Source of the DNA: Cephalopachus bancanus
Lineage: Eukaryota > Chordata > Mammalia > Primates > Tarsiidae
Length of the DNA stretch: 64,000 bases
Assembly (NCBI GenBank): GCA_027257055.1
Contig: JAPVLO010000056.1
Span: 4,216,001 to 4,280,000 of the forward strand
Reading direction: 5' to 3'
Positions 10,910 to 21,420 of this stretch are shown in pieces; the first letter of the stretch is position 1; every line of letters begins with the position of its first letter. Below the pieces are notes generated by a model. It saw only the letters and a list, made by a program, of their open reading frames with translations, did no database searches and was not told where the DNA came from. The position numbers were made by a program, and so were the translations under genes.

Positions 10910-11490
10910 GCATAATATTAAGTGACTCATATGAGCAGATACTGTGCTGGAACCTAAGTTGAATAATGCAAAATTGAAGGGGGAAAAAAAAAGAACATGG
11001 ACCCTAATCCCCAGGGGCTCAAAGTATAGTGGAAGAGCTATAACATCAACTACAGGCACCTGACCATACCCATATAAGAATTAGACACGCAATAAATATT
11101 TGCAGGATGAATGACGAATTATTTTCTTCAAAGGATAGTTTTTGATGTTGTTACAGCATTGACTTTGTGGTGGGACAAGCAACTGTTCCACCTTGCCTGG
11201 GGCGGAGGGGTTTCTTGGGACACGGTGCTTTCCAAGCAAACTGAAACTAATTGGTCATGCTGATTTACAGACTTCGAAAAAAGGAAGGAAGACATAAAAG
11301 CAATTATTGTCATAGCAGCAACAGTTATTGGAGTGGAGACAAGAGACAAAAATATTGTCTCTAAGAGGGAACCAGGACAAGCCTCTAAGCTTCATTAGAG
11401 CAGGGATGATCTCTGTCACACTCTCCCCTATGTCCCCAGCCCATAGAGCAGTACCTGACATGTGGTTGGAATTCAATCTGTGTTCGTCAA
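10910..11490. repeat. L2 fragments in both orientations
   Basis: Reverse L2 at 10910-11090 (GGACCCTAATCCCCAGGGGC). Sense L2 3' end at 11395-11490 (TCCCCAGCCCATAGAGCAGT..ACCTGACATGTGG). The span 11091-11390 is unclassified. The sense copy is interrupted by the Tigger-type element at 11494. Confidence 0.55.
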
Positions 11491-11493
11491 ATA

Positions 11494-11791
11494 CAGTCAC
11501 GCACAACAAACTTTTGGTCAACTACGGATCCCGTTTATGATACTGGTTCCATGAGATTATGATATACTATTTTTACTGTGTCTTTTCTGTAGTGAGATAA
11601 GTTTAGAGACACAAATACATGTATCACAATTGCCTACAGTATTTCAGCTACAGTAACATGTTATGCCGGTTTGTAACCTAGGAGCAATAGTCTAAACCAT
11701 AAAGCCTCAGTGTATACTAGGTACAATGACAAAAATCACCACACAATGTGTTTCTCAGAACATATCCTCATTGTTAGGTGATGCTCGACTG
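11494..11791. mobile_element. Complete Tigger-type MITE
   Basis: This 298-bp non-autonomous element is bounded by TA at 11492-11493 and 11792-11793. Left end CAGTCACGCACAAC and right end (reverse complement) CAGTCGAGCATCAC are imperfect terminal inverted repeats. Internal landmarks are CTATTTTTACTGTG, AATTGCCTACAGTATT and TAACATGTTATGCCGG. It corresponds to an abundant primate pogo/Tigger-derived family whose exact name I cannot fix. Confidence 0.8.
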
Positions 11792-11794
11792 TAC

Positions 11795-12026
11795 ATGAAT
11801 GAAATAATGTAAGCCAAAAATCATTTGAGCTGAGCCTTGAAGGCTGTGTAGCATTTTGACCATAGGAAAAAGGGATTTGTGGCGGAAAATCACAAAACTA
11901 GAGAACTTGGGTATAGTAATTGATGAATATGATGTTTAACGACTATCTAGTCTTCTCCTATTTTGGCTATTCATGTTTCTTGGGAAAAGCCCTTGAAACA
12001 GTAAGTCAGTTATATTTCCTCCATTC
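11795..12026 (-). repeat. Weak L2 fragment and unclassified sequence
   Basis: AGCTGAGCCTTGAAGGCTGT near 11828 is typical of reverse-oriented L2. The remainder is unclassified. Confidence 0.4.
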
Positions 12027-12160
12027 TTTTTTTCCATTCTGGAGAACTTCCTCCAACCCTCCTTTTTTGCTTCCCTTTTTCTCTGTCAGAAGAGATTATA
12101 CTCTGCAGAAAGGATGACATTAGAATCTCTTTTAGAGCAAGCCTGAGAGGCAAAGAAACT
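12027..12160 (+). repeat. Inverted-duplication arm A (pairs with 13654-13786)
   Basis: The 134 bp match the reverse complement of 13654-13786 with four substitutions by eye, about 97% identity. The content matches no repeat family I know. High identity implies a recent event or gene conversion. Confidence 0.93.
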
Positions 12161-12454
12161 GTGCAGGAAAACATTCTGTTTGGGAATGCATGGAGGTACA
12201 GGTGGAGATAGGAATGAGATTTGGTCAAGGAAGGACAAGCCTGGAATGTGTGGAGCAGGCTGGGAGGAGGAAGAGGGTAAGGGGCATTCAGGCTGGGGAA
12301 GGTGCTTGGGGCCAGATGGTGAAGAATCCGATTGCGGAATCCCCGTATGTGGTGTACTAACCTGCCTGGGGGCACACAAGTGTTTCCTGCTGGGTTTTCA
12401 ATACAGGGGGAAACATTATCATCCTGAGGAAAAGAAAAGCAAAAGGAAAGAAAA
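12161..12454. other. Purine-rich unclassified sequence
   Basis: GA-rich on the plus strand around 12180-12330. The overlapping long frames (12010-12576 minus, 12180-12527 plus) reflect this bias and have no domain. Confidence 0.4.
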
Positions 12455-12652
12455 ATTTTTTGACCAACTACTACATGCCAGGTACTGTTGGGTGTTTTTG
12501 TTATATGATCCACATACACACATTTGATAGAAGGTATTATTGTCCTCATTTTAGAAATGAAGAAACAGAGCAACAAAGAGATACAATGACTTGCCCAAGA
12601 TATTAACTAGTAGCTGGTCCAAGCCAGATGAACTCAGAGCTGTCTGGCTTTA
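12455..12652 (-). repeat. MIR SINE
   Basis: Well-preserved reverse copy: CTACTACATGCCAGGTACTG, then TCCTCATTTTAGAAATGAAG, then ACTTGCCCAAGATATTAACTAGTAGCTGG (abbreviated). Confidence 0.75.
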
Positions 12653-13090
12653 CAGGGATGGTGTCCATTTTTCCCACCTTCTTTTTACGTTTCAGCTAAT
12701 GAAAGATGAGTCTTTTCTAGCCTCTTCCCTCCTGTCTCTTAACCCCAGTGGCGCCTTCAGCACCAAACGCACCTATCATTTCCTTCCGGGAGACAGAGCA
12801 CCCGGTCCTCCTTACATACAAGTCAAGGTCTTGGCATCTCTTTGATATTGAATATATACATTATTTTGACCTGGAAAAAGCCCCAGAACTTTAACTAGCC
12901 TCTAGCTTTCATTAATCTTCAGGAATATTTCTAGCAAATGTTGCTGTGCTATCAAGATGTGCTTCTTAAAAGGGCATAGTTACCCACAGTAGAAGGCTGT
13001 GGGACTCTTAAATACCCACAAAGCCGAACTGCCCCTCTCTTTGTGCTCATAGCCATGACTTATTCACAGATGAGAGAAAAAGAAGAAAAC
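12653..13090. other. Unclassified non-coding stretch
   Basis: No repeat or gene recognised. The frame at 12591-12845 starts inside the MIR and has no domain. Confidence 0.4.
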
Positions 13091-13094
13091 CTAC

Positions 13095-13187
13095 ATTCCA
13101 GTTCAGACTTTACCATTCGCTAGCTATGTAACGTAAGTTCCTTTACTTCTTGGGTCTTCATTATATTATCTGTAAAATGGGTGAATT
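13095..13187 (+). repeat. MIR SINE fragment
   Basis: TCGCTAGCTATGTAACGTAAG and TTATCTGTAAAATGGGTGAA follow the MIR core. Position 13188 begins a T-run. Confidence 0.6.
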
Positions 13188-13216
13188 TCTTTTTTTTAAT
13201 GACTGATCACAATATC

Positions 13217-13603
13217 TTTTTTATTTTTTTTATTTTTGATGTGGGGTATAATTTGGAGTTAGGTATACAAATACTCATTATGCAGGTACCCTTGCTGATA
13301 AGGTGTGCCCCTCCCTCCCCTAGCAGTTTCCCTCAACTACCAATCCCACCCCACCTCCCCTGGCAGTTTCCCACTACTGCCAATCCCTTTCTTATAGTAT
13401 TATGATAATTGTTCAAGGTCCACTTAGGAGTGAGAACATATGGTACTCTGTTCTTTGTTTCGGTGATAGATCACTGAGTATGATAGACTCTAAATCCATC
13501 CAAGTTGCTGCAAAGTCCATATGTTTGTCCTTTATGGCTGCCTGATATTCCATCGTGTATATGTACCACATTTTAAAAAATCCAGTCCAGCTTCAATGGA
13601 CAG
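13217..13603 (-). repeat. L1 3' end, 5'-truncated, lineage-specific
   Basis: Reverse-oriented. From the poly-T it reads the 3' UTR (GGAGTTAGGTATACAAATAC), a C-rich tract at 13308-13388 (CTCCCCTGGCAGTTTCCCAC), then the end of ORF2 (GGAGTGAGAACATATGGTAC, GATATTCCATCGTGTATATG), stopping near CAATGGACA. The 3' UTR differs from the human L1 3' UTR I know, but is closely shared with 37111-37492. Confidence 0.85.
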
Positions 13604-13653
13604 CAAAATGGACGGGTTTCACTTACTTTTCTCACCTCAGAGAACTGTATTGA

Positions 13654-13786
13654 AGTTTCTTTGCCTCTCAGGCTTGCCCTAAAAGAGATTCTAATGTCAT
13701 CCTTTTTGCAGAGTATAATCTCTTCCAACAGAGAAAAAGGGAAGCAAAAAAGGAGGGTTGGAGGAAGTTCTCCAGAATGGAAAAAA
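13654..13786 (-). repeat. Inverted-duplication arm B (pairs with 12027-12160)
   Basis: This arm starts about 50 bp past the truncated 5' end of the L1 at 13217-13603. It carries the reverse complement of arm A, from GTTTCTTTGCCTCTCAGGCT to TCCAGAATGGAAAAAA. The closeness to an L1 5' junction allows a template switch during L1 integration as one cause. Confidence 0.93.
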
Positions 13787-13789
13787 TGA

Positions 13790-14864
13790 TATTGAGAGAT
13801 GACCTTGAGTGAAGTAACAGACCATACATCAGAAAGTATAAGCTATCTGGGGGATGTCAGTTTTAAATCCTTCGTGGAACCAAGTGGGTGTAAATACAAG
13901 ATGGGGTAGGATTTTTAGTTCTTGGTAGTTAGTCTGTTCAAGTAAAAGAAATCCACACTCAGTCTAGCTTAAGCCAAAAAGGGGACTTTATTTGCTCAGA
14001 TAAGTCATGAGAAGGGCAGGGGTGGAGCTAGCCTTGGAAATAGCTGGACTGGGGTCTCCAGCACTACCAGGCAGCATCCCTGTTGGTTGCCTTTTTCCAT
14101 ATGGTCATCATTTGCTTCTCTTCGTGAGCTTCCTATGTGTGATGAGCATGTGGCTGTCAAAGCTCCTGGCTTTTGTGGACTCTTTTAAATTTGTGAAATA
14201 TTGCTTACATGTAGAACCGTATATAATGATATATGTACAGTTTAGGCTTCCATTTTTACAGCATGTAACCAGAGTAAGAAGAAAGTTTCTTCCTGCAGCA
14301 TGAGGCAGAAAAATCCCATGGAAGCCCTGTGATTGGCCTGGCTTGGGTCATGTACATCCTTTGAACAAATCACAAAGAGTGGGTATTTCCATTGGCCCAC
14401 CTTGGATCTCAGACCCATCCCTCTGGCTAAGGGGCGGGGAAAGCACAGATAAGGCCACACCCACTTGTATTCACAGCAATGGAATTTAAACAATAAAAGC
14501 TATGTGATAGGGATACTTCTGCAGGCTTCAAGTTCTTCAAGGATGCTCCAGCTCTTCAACAATGCTCCAGACCTGCCTGCGATGTAAAGGGTGGCCTTTG
14601 CACTGATTGCACTTGGGAAACCTTGTCAGTTTTTGCTCAGTTTAAGTTTGGCTAGGTATAATGTATAGAATACACACCTACATGCTTCGTCTAACTTCGT
14701 ACAAAGAAGGAGGTAAAATGAACTGGCTCAGGGATGAACTCTGACCGAGGAAGATTGGCTACTTCTCACTTTAGCAGGAGAGGCAGAAACTGAGTACATA
14801 TCTGTGCTACAAAAGAGAAATATGGAGTACATAGGAGCACATAACAGAGACCAAAGGACGCATT
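13790..14864. other. Unclassified non-coding stretch
   Basis: I recognise no repeat family. Around 14530-14575 there is a degenerate local repeat (GATGCTCCAGCTCTTCAACAATGCTCCAG region). No frame has a domain. Confidence 0.4.
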
Positions 14865-15070
14865 GATATCAGCTCAGTGGAGTGTCACAGTGGAAGGAAA
14901 GCCTTCTAGGTAGAGGGATTAGCATGTGCAATAGTCCTGGGGCAGGAAAGAAGATGCTGGAGGAAAGCAGAAGAGGGCCAGTGTGTCCTGATGAAGAGAA
15001 CTAGGGAAAGAAAGGCTTGAGGTGCAGGAGGCAGGGCCAGATCAGATATCTGGAGAAATACTCAATGCTA
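14865..15070 (-). repeat. L2 LINE fragment
   Basis: 'gaaagccttctaggtagagggattagcatgtgcaatagtcctggggcaggaa' follows reverse-oriented L2 (ttccaggcagagggaacagcaagtgcaaagg). Confidence 0.6.
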
Positions 15071-15074
15071 GGCC

Positions 15075-15970
15075 TACGGTGAATGATTACCAGTGCTCTC
15101 TCTCTCCATCTTTCGCCAGAGTTGTAAATGACAGGAGGCCTGCAGCCCAACTCCTAACTTCAACACATCCTGTCATGGTGCTGTCCCTTTGATAGCAAAA
15201 CTTAGCAATGGATGGAGGCTCGGCAGCTGGGAAATAGTTGCAGGGCTATTTCCCCCTTTCCAAAGAGCTAAGCCCTGCTGCTAATAATAATTATTATTAA
15301 TGCTAATCATTACATTTTATACCTCTATGGTGACAGAGCATGTCAATCTTCAAAGTTCCCATGAGCAATAATTACTCTTCCCCACTCCCCTGAGAAACAG
15401 GTAAATAGGGGTCTGAGTACAGGATGAGGAGTCACAGAGTCCTATCAGGTTCCTTTTCTTTGACCTGGAGCAGAAAAAGGATTGCACACTGCAAAGACCC
15501 TCTCTTCACCCCATGCCCCCCCACTCCTAATTGCCAAGTTGGGGCAGGCAGGGGGAGGGAGGGAATCGTGGCTTTGCAGGTGTGCTGAGAAGCCTAATTA
15601 GAAGGATCAAGATGTACTTTCAAAAGGAGAAGGGCTGCCAAGCACCTCCTCTCCAGACTTCAGATGCCCCTTTTGGCAGACAACATCAGGGACCAGCCAG
15701 TGCCGGAGATGAAGGAAGGGGATGAGGACAGCGAACACGTCCCACGAGATGGCACTGGTCCGGCCTACAGAAGACCAAGCCACGCCAAGCTATCTGGAGC
15801 TGCTGAGACATGGAGGACCAAACCCTGTCTTATCTTTCATCTCTTTCTGCCCTGAAATACTTCATGGGTCCAGGAGCCGTTAGATCTTTGGTAGCTCAGA
15901 ACCAAGTCCTGCTTTGGTTCAAGCAGGACTTTTCTTTTGGTCTTATGCCTTCACCTCTGTCCCTTCCTTA
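15075..15970. other. Unclassified, GC-moderate stretch
   Basis: A trinucleotide run (TAA/ATT) at 15281-15301 and a weak MIR-like patch to 15440. The frames at 15531-15725 and 15664-15855 show no known domain and there is no convincing splice context. Confidence 0.4.
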
Positions 15971-15974
15971 TATG

Positions 15975-16255
15975 TATTTATTTGGCATTCTCTGCGTGAT
16001 GGGTCCTGTGCGAGGCAGTAGGGATACAGAGATGGGGAAATGTGGCCCCAACCTCAAGGTTTTTGTGGAAATAGCACAGATCAACAAGTACAGTTCAGGG
16101 TGGAGTATTTTGAGAGGGGGAAGCACAAGACTGTGGGAGCCCAGTAGAAGGGCATCTATCTGCCCAGGTTGGGGGAGACAGAGAATACCTCTCAGGGGGC
16201 TGAGTCAGCTTCTTCAGTCCAGCCCAGATCTTCTCCAGGAAAGAAGTCTTTTCTG
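15975..16255 (-). repeat. L2 LINE fragment
   Basis: 'ctgtgcgaggcagtagggatacagagatggggaa' and 'caacctcaaggtttttgtgg' match the reverse of the L2 3' end. Later text CAGCTTCTTCAGTCCAGCCC is less certain. Confidence 0.5.
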
Positions 16256-16399
16256 ATCCCCACCCCAGCAGGTATGGGCTGCAGTCTCTTATTGAATCCT
16301 ACATCTGTGAATGCCTGCCCAATCCTACGAGACTTCTAACCAACTTTTGTGTTTCTGGACATCTCTTTAGGCCCTACATTCTGTATTCTGAAAGACAGA

Positions 16400-16830
16400 A
16401 TTAACAACAGTAAGTATCACCTCTTACATTTGTTCAGCAGATTGCGGTTTATAAAGTGCATTCACAGGTTTCACCTCAGAGAGCTCAGTGAATTTAAGGG
16501 ATGGGTCAGGCGAGTTGGCTCATGGCATTCACCTGTCCCTTTCAGTCCTCTGTTTTCTCTCATATTTCTGCTGCAGGGGAGCAAGGAGGGGGGAGAATTG
16601 ACATTTAGGGCAGGCCTGTTATTTACCTACTGAATTCTTCACACGGATCCACTGAGAGTGGCATCGTAAGATCCCCCTCTTACAGATAGGAAACTGAAGC
16701 TCCCAGAGGTCAAGTTATTTGGTCAATGTCCCATAGCTTATAGGGAAAGGAACTGGGATTTCCTCCAACCCAGGTTTCACTCCCAGCTTGTTCACTCTTG
16801 ACTACACCAAGCTGCTTGGTATTTATATAG
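16400..16830 (-). repeat. MIR SINE, interrupted
   Basis: First part at 16405-16480 (TTTATAAAGTGCATTCACAGG). Main part at 16640-16825 (CTTACAGATAGGAAACTGAAG, GGTCAATGTCCCATAGCTTA). About 150 bp of unclassified sequence separates them, perhaps two MIR copies. Confidence 0.6.
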
Positions 16831-17495
16831 GTACTTATCTCTCAATGCAAGGTGTGTAGTAGGAGCTTAGTAGTTTTGGAGGTCTGATTTACTTATTTTT
16901 CTTGTTTTCTGCCTACCTTGTTGTTCTTGAAGTTGGCATGCAGAGGTGAGGGAAGGATTTTTTTTTTTTTCCTCTGGCATACTGGGCCCCTGTTGTTTTT
17001 GCTGTCTGGAATGTCTCCGGTGAGAAGCAGGATGTTAAGATGTTGAAATACTGGCTGCCTCAGGTGAATGGTTCCTTCCTGTCCCCAATCTGACAAACGA
17101 CTGAATGTCATTAGAGGCAGCTGCCCAACAGACCCGCAAAGATCCCCACCCTCCAGAATATCCTCTTCCTTGGTCAGGACTAGGGATGTGCTGTCCAGGC
17201 CTTTCTCTTGAGCCCCGGTTTTTCCAGACTCCTTGCAGATCAGTGCTCTTAGATGCTTTTCACAACCTCTTTGTCTCTTAGGGGTCACAGTTTGCTTTCT
17301 TATTTACCAGTGGATCCTCTGGTTGTCTCCTTTCAACACCGCCTCCTGGACCAGACACCTGCAAGTCTCTGGGAGGGCAGAGTTGAATACAGCCTCTGCC
17401 CTGAGGCACTCCCTGGCTGAGGAGGTCATTGAACTCTCCACCTAGGAGAGAAAGGGTGGTTGGAAGGAAGTCCAGGGGCTTGTGGAGGCATGGAG
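16831..17495. other. Unclassified non-coding stretch
   Basis: The 131-residue minus frame at 16893-17288 has no recognisable domain and crosses a T-run. I see no gene. Confidence 0.4.
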
Positions 17496-17499
17496 GAGG

Positions 17500-18090
17500 A
17501 GCATCAAGCAGTCAGGAAAGATTTCAGGAGGGTGGTGCATGGGCTTGGTCTTAAAGAATGCACAGGGATATTCTAGGCAGAGATAGAAGGGAATTCAACC
17601 TAGAGGGATTTTTTTTTTAATCTACTCATCGGCCCTTGTGCCCCTGAGGAACCACACAGGTGTGTACATGAATTCTGCAGAACAGCCTCTAGATGTGGGA
17701 ACAGCTCACCTTCTGTTCATGTGGCTTGGTTCCTCATTCATGAACACGTCTATCCCCCTGGCTGTGTCATGGTTCCTAGCTACCTCCTCATTGCTACACA
17801 TTTTTTCTGAATTTGTATCATGATGAAAATGTCCTCCAGAAAGTAACAGTTAGTGTGGTGCTTGAGAGAATGGTCTTCAGGGTTATATTAGACCTTGGTC
17901 TGAATTCCAGTGTTGCCACTTATTATCTAGGGAGTTTAAGCAAGTTTCTTTGAGCCTAAGTTTCTTTGTATATAAAATGGGAGAGTCATGATGCCCCATT
18001 GGCCTGCGGGGGCTTTAAATCAGGTTCTGAATGTGAAGTGTTGATACAGAGCCTGGCACACAAGTGCTCAATAAACATCCGCTATGGCCA
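17500..18090. repeat. L2 fragment then MIR
   Basis: Reverse L2 at 17500-17600 (GATTTCAGGAGGGTGGTGCA..GGGATATTCTAGGCAGAG). Sense MIR at 17850-18090 ends GAGCCTGGCACACAAGTGCT. 17601-17849 is unclassified. Confidence 0.6.
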
Positions 18091-18390
18091 TATTCAAAGT
18101 GTGGGCACAGAACTGAATACAAGTTGACTTGGGGGAGTCTGGCCAGAGCTGAACTGTCAACCTGAAACTGGCCTTCTCATGCAGCCAAGGATCACCGTGG
18201 CCCTCTTGGCAGACGAACCCCCTGCTGACTCATTCTAGCTTGCCTGGTTCCTTTGGCTTCCTTCTGAAGGGTTGTACTGCTAAGTCACGTCTCCCCAGCC
18301 ATTTCCTGGAGCCGGTGGTGTGGTGAAGTCTTGTTCAGGGCCTGACATTTAGGCTTGTGAAATTCCACCATGGGTACATTTATCCCATCC
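18091..18390. other. Unclassified non-coding stretch
   Basis: No repeat or gene recognised. Confidence 0.4.
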
Positions 18391-18394
18391 TTCA

Positions 18395-18740
18395 AACCTG
18401 TCTTGAATCTTGGTTTTGCTTCCTAATATTTGCTAGCCTGTTTCCTAACTGGATTTCCTCCCAGCTCAATCCATCTAGCAGGCTATGGCCAGAGAGGCTT
18501 TTGGAAAATTGCTGTGTTCCTTATAATCCTGTCCTGTTCAAAATCCTTTCATGGCTACTGAATGGATAAAGTTCAAACTCTTTGGTCTGACATACATGAC
18601 TCTTTATGATCCAATACCAATCTACTCTTTGAACTGCTTTATTTGTCCTACCCAAATAGGAGTGGCAATCATTTCTATGTCATAGGATTTTTGAAAGGAT
18701 TAAATTAGTTCATACTGGAAAAGTGCTTAGAACGTGACTT
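18395..18740 (+). repeat. L2 3' region and MIR end
   Basis: L2 signature CAAAATCCTTTCATGGCTAC then GATAAAGTTCAAACTCTTTG and CATGACTCTTTATGATCC at 18480-18620. A MIR 3' piece (GGATTAAATTAGTTCATACT..AAAGTGCTTAGAAC) follows at 18670-18740. Confidence 0.65.
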
Positions 18741-19305
18741 TCAAGAATGGTGAGAGGTCTGAGATGTTCCACCACTTGCAAACTAATAGGTTAGCCTGGC
18801 ACCCTTTTCTGACTGTGAGGTCAGAGAGGAAGGATTTATCACTCATAACAATGGCAGTAGCCAGAGAGTCAGTGTTTTCTTATACCGGTTCCTTATTCCC
18901 ATGGGGCAATGTGAAGAGGACCAGATGAAACCTGACATCTGAGAGTTGCATCATAGAGAGGAATCCTGAGCTAAGGAACCTGAATGTTTTTTAATGGTCT
19001 GTAAGAGAGTCTACCCTTTGCTCTAGAGGAAGGCACTATCTCCTTTTGTTCCTGTACAGATATCCTTGGAAGATAGTGTAGAACAAAGGTAGTCATCAAA
19101 AAATGTGCAGGAATTTGAGACACCATCAAACACTGTCTCCCAGTGGAAGCCAAGTATGTTGTGAGTGCTGTGTATTAGCCATGATTAGGATGATGATGGT
19201 GGTGTGTGTGTGCTTTGCTTCTTTCATTACGGCAGGTCTTCTTTTCAGTATTGCCCTTGAATGTGACTTCTGTCATTTGTGCCTTTACTTACGTAGTTCC
19301 CTGAC
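18741..19305. other. Unclassified non-coding stretch
   Basis: A short TG run at 19199-19210. No repeat family or gene recognised. Confidence 0.4.
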
Positions 19306-19309
19306 ACTT

Positions 19310-19785
19310 CCCCCCTCCACCTCTGTCTAAAATCTTTGCATTTTAGCTTCAGTTCTCCAATAAATCTCTCCCGACCACTCCAATTCAAATGGACCTCCTC
19401 TCTCTAAACTCTTACATTACCATGTGTCCTGTTCTCTCAGCACTTAGCAAACACTGTTTTTCTTCCCTCCAGACCTTTGCAAAGTTCTTCCCTCCACCCA
19501 GAATGCCTGCTCATTTCTCCAAATTGATTCCACCTTTTCCTTTGTTTATCAGGTTAGTTGACACTTTATCCAGAAAGCTTACCTGATCTCTCCTGTACCC
19601 CACGTGGGTAAGAGGTCTCCATTTGCTCCTGTGGCATCATCAGTGATGTCCTCTATGTGGCATTTCTTGCCTGGTTTCCCCTCTAGATTTTGGAGGTTCT
19701 AAAGAACTCTTGTGTGTCCTGTACCTGCCATTGTGCCTTGAACATAAAAGCACTTAATTAACATTAATAAATGAATTAATGACCA
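19310..19785 (+). repeat. L2 LINE 3' end
   Basis: Long sense copy: GACCTTTGCAAAGTTCTTCC, CACCCAGAATGCCTGCTC, then a terminal ACCTGCCATTGTGCCTTGAA and CATTAATAAATGAATTAATG. It runs to the very 3' end. Confidence 0.75.
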
Positions 19786-19795
19786 CGTGAATATA

Positions 19796-20110
19796 CAGTG
19801 GAGTGTCAAAAAAATTTATGTACATTTTAAGAGATGTTATCTCTGTATTACTTTTCAAAGTTAAATTGAATTATAGTAGAAATGTATACTATGACATTTG
19901 CTCAACCATGCTTCTGCCATTTTCTTTGACTGTCCTGCCTGTTGCATAGTAACACTAGCATTCATTTGATTAACATCATCTTTTGAGCAAATGTCTTGCT
20001 TAAAATGTGTATATTTTTTTTGGCACCATGCTCACATCACATATGTATGCAAATTTAACAAACAAATCTAACCATATTGTATTGGAAGCTTCCAGAAAGT
20101 GCCCAGGGAA
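19796..20110. mobile_element. Possible mariner-type DNA transposon remnant
   Basis: It begins after TA with CAGTGGAGTGTCAAAAAAAT and then TTATGTACATTTTAAGAGAT, which looks like a terminal repeat. Further text (TATACTATGACATTTGCTCAACC) is reminiscent of mariner-derived non-autonomous elements. I find no matching terminal repeat downstream. Confidence 0.35.
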
Positions 20111-20163
20111 CACAGACACTTCAATCAATGTTTAGTGTCCATGGATTGAGAAGATATGCAATT

Positions 20164-20305
20164 ATTTCAGTATGGTGGTATGTACCTATAGTCTAAGCTA
20201 TTTGGGAGGTTGAGGCAGGAAAATCACTTGAGCCTAGGAGTCTGAGTCCAGACTGGTCAACATAGCAAGACCCCATCTATAAAAACAAAAAGTAAAAATA
20301 AATAA
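20164..20305 (+). repeat. Old free left Alu monomer (FLAM/FAM-like)
   Basis: Diverged monomer: TATGGTGGTATGTACCTATA, TTTGGGAGGTTGAGGCAGGA, CAAGACCCCATCT, then an A-rich tail. No right monomer. It is more diverged than the dimeric Alus. Confidence 0.75.
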
Positions 20306-20790
20306 AATGTAATTAGTTATTACTTTCCCTTTTAGATGTGTCGATTTCATCTTGGTTTAAAGGATATATGTGAATTCAAGTAGGCCTCTGTTTAAGAATG
20401 TATACATTGTCAAAGGCACCATTTAGTGTGACTTTATATAAAGGAAAATTCTAGTAAGCCTTCTCAAAGCAATTTAAAAACCATAAACTTCATGTTCCTT
20501 TAACTTAGTAAATATCAAACTCATTTCATCCTTAATAGTCTACAAAATCAACACTAGTTTAAGCTAATGGTCTGTTTATGGCTTATATGGCAAGTTTCAA
20601 ATTGCAAATTCATTTTTATAGTGGCCTTTGAAGGTTGATATTGGAAAGAATGACAGAAGAGTCACCATGAAGCCTGGAGCCGAGTTTAAGGCCAGTTCCC
20701 AGTTTTCTATAATAGGATAAAATTCTACCAAACAGTAGGAAATTTGGAAACTCAAACCAAGTGATGTGAGCCCTCCTGACACTTGGGGAG
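20306..20790. other. Unclassified AT-rich stretch
   Basis: No repeat or gene recognised. Confidence 0.4.
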
Positions 20791-20794
20791 GCAG

Positions 20795-21420
20795 CGAGCA
20801 CAGTGGTTAAAAACTCGCCTTCCAGGATCGGATGGACCTGCATTTGAATTCTGCTTCTCTTAATTACTGAGCCTAATTTTCTTCATTTGTATAAGTGGGA
20901 AAATATGACACACAGTTTAGGATTGTCATGAAAATCCAATGAAGTAACAGATGTTTAAGAAGAAAATGACAGCACAGTATGTGGCACATAGTAAGCTCTC
21001 AACAAACGGTCGCTGTTATTATGATGACTACTAATTTTGTAGTCAGGAAGACATGGATTTGTAATCCCAGCTCAGACACTAACAGCTGTTTTCTGGACCC
21101 CTCAAGCTGAGGGACATAGAGGAATTTCTTACCTTCCTTAAGCTTCAGTCTCCTTGTCTATACAATGGCGACAGTGGACCAGAGAGTTGATGTGATGCTA
21201 ACACTGGAGGATGATATGTAACGTGTTTGTAGAACACACGGTAAGCACTCAACAACTGACGTAGAAAAATATCGTAAGAATTATTATTCTCTGCATCTCT
21301 TTTTTCCCCTCATTTATAAATTTGGGAATGCTGGTCTTGCTCTGTGATTGTAAGGATCGGAAATTCTATTTATAAAGTATATAGTGCAATGTCTAGCATA
21401 CAGTAAGTAGATACTGGAGA
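20795..21420 (+). repeat. Two to three MIR copies in tandem
   Basis: First copy 20795-21025 (CACAGTGGTTAAAAACTCGC to GGCACATAGTAAGCTCTCAA). Second 21040-21275 (GTAGTCAGGAAGACATGGAT to ACACGGTAAGCACTCAACAA). A partial third ends near 21415 (AGTGCAATGTCTAGCATACA). All are in the same orientation. Confidence 0.75.

Noticed and set aside
12010..12576. 188-residue minus-strand ORF
   Set aside because: It crosses an inverted-duplication arm and a MIR, has no domain, and an opposing frame is equally open.
16893..17288. 131-residue minus-strand ORF
   Set aside because: Low-complexity lysine run from a T-tract and no domain.
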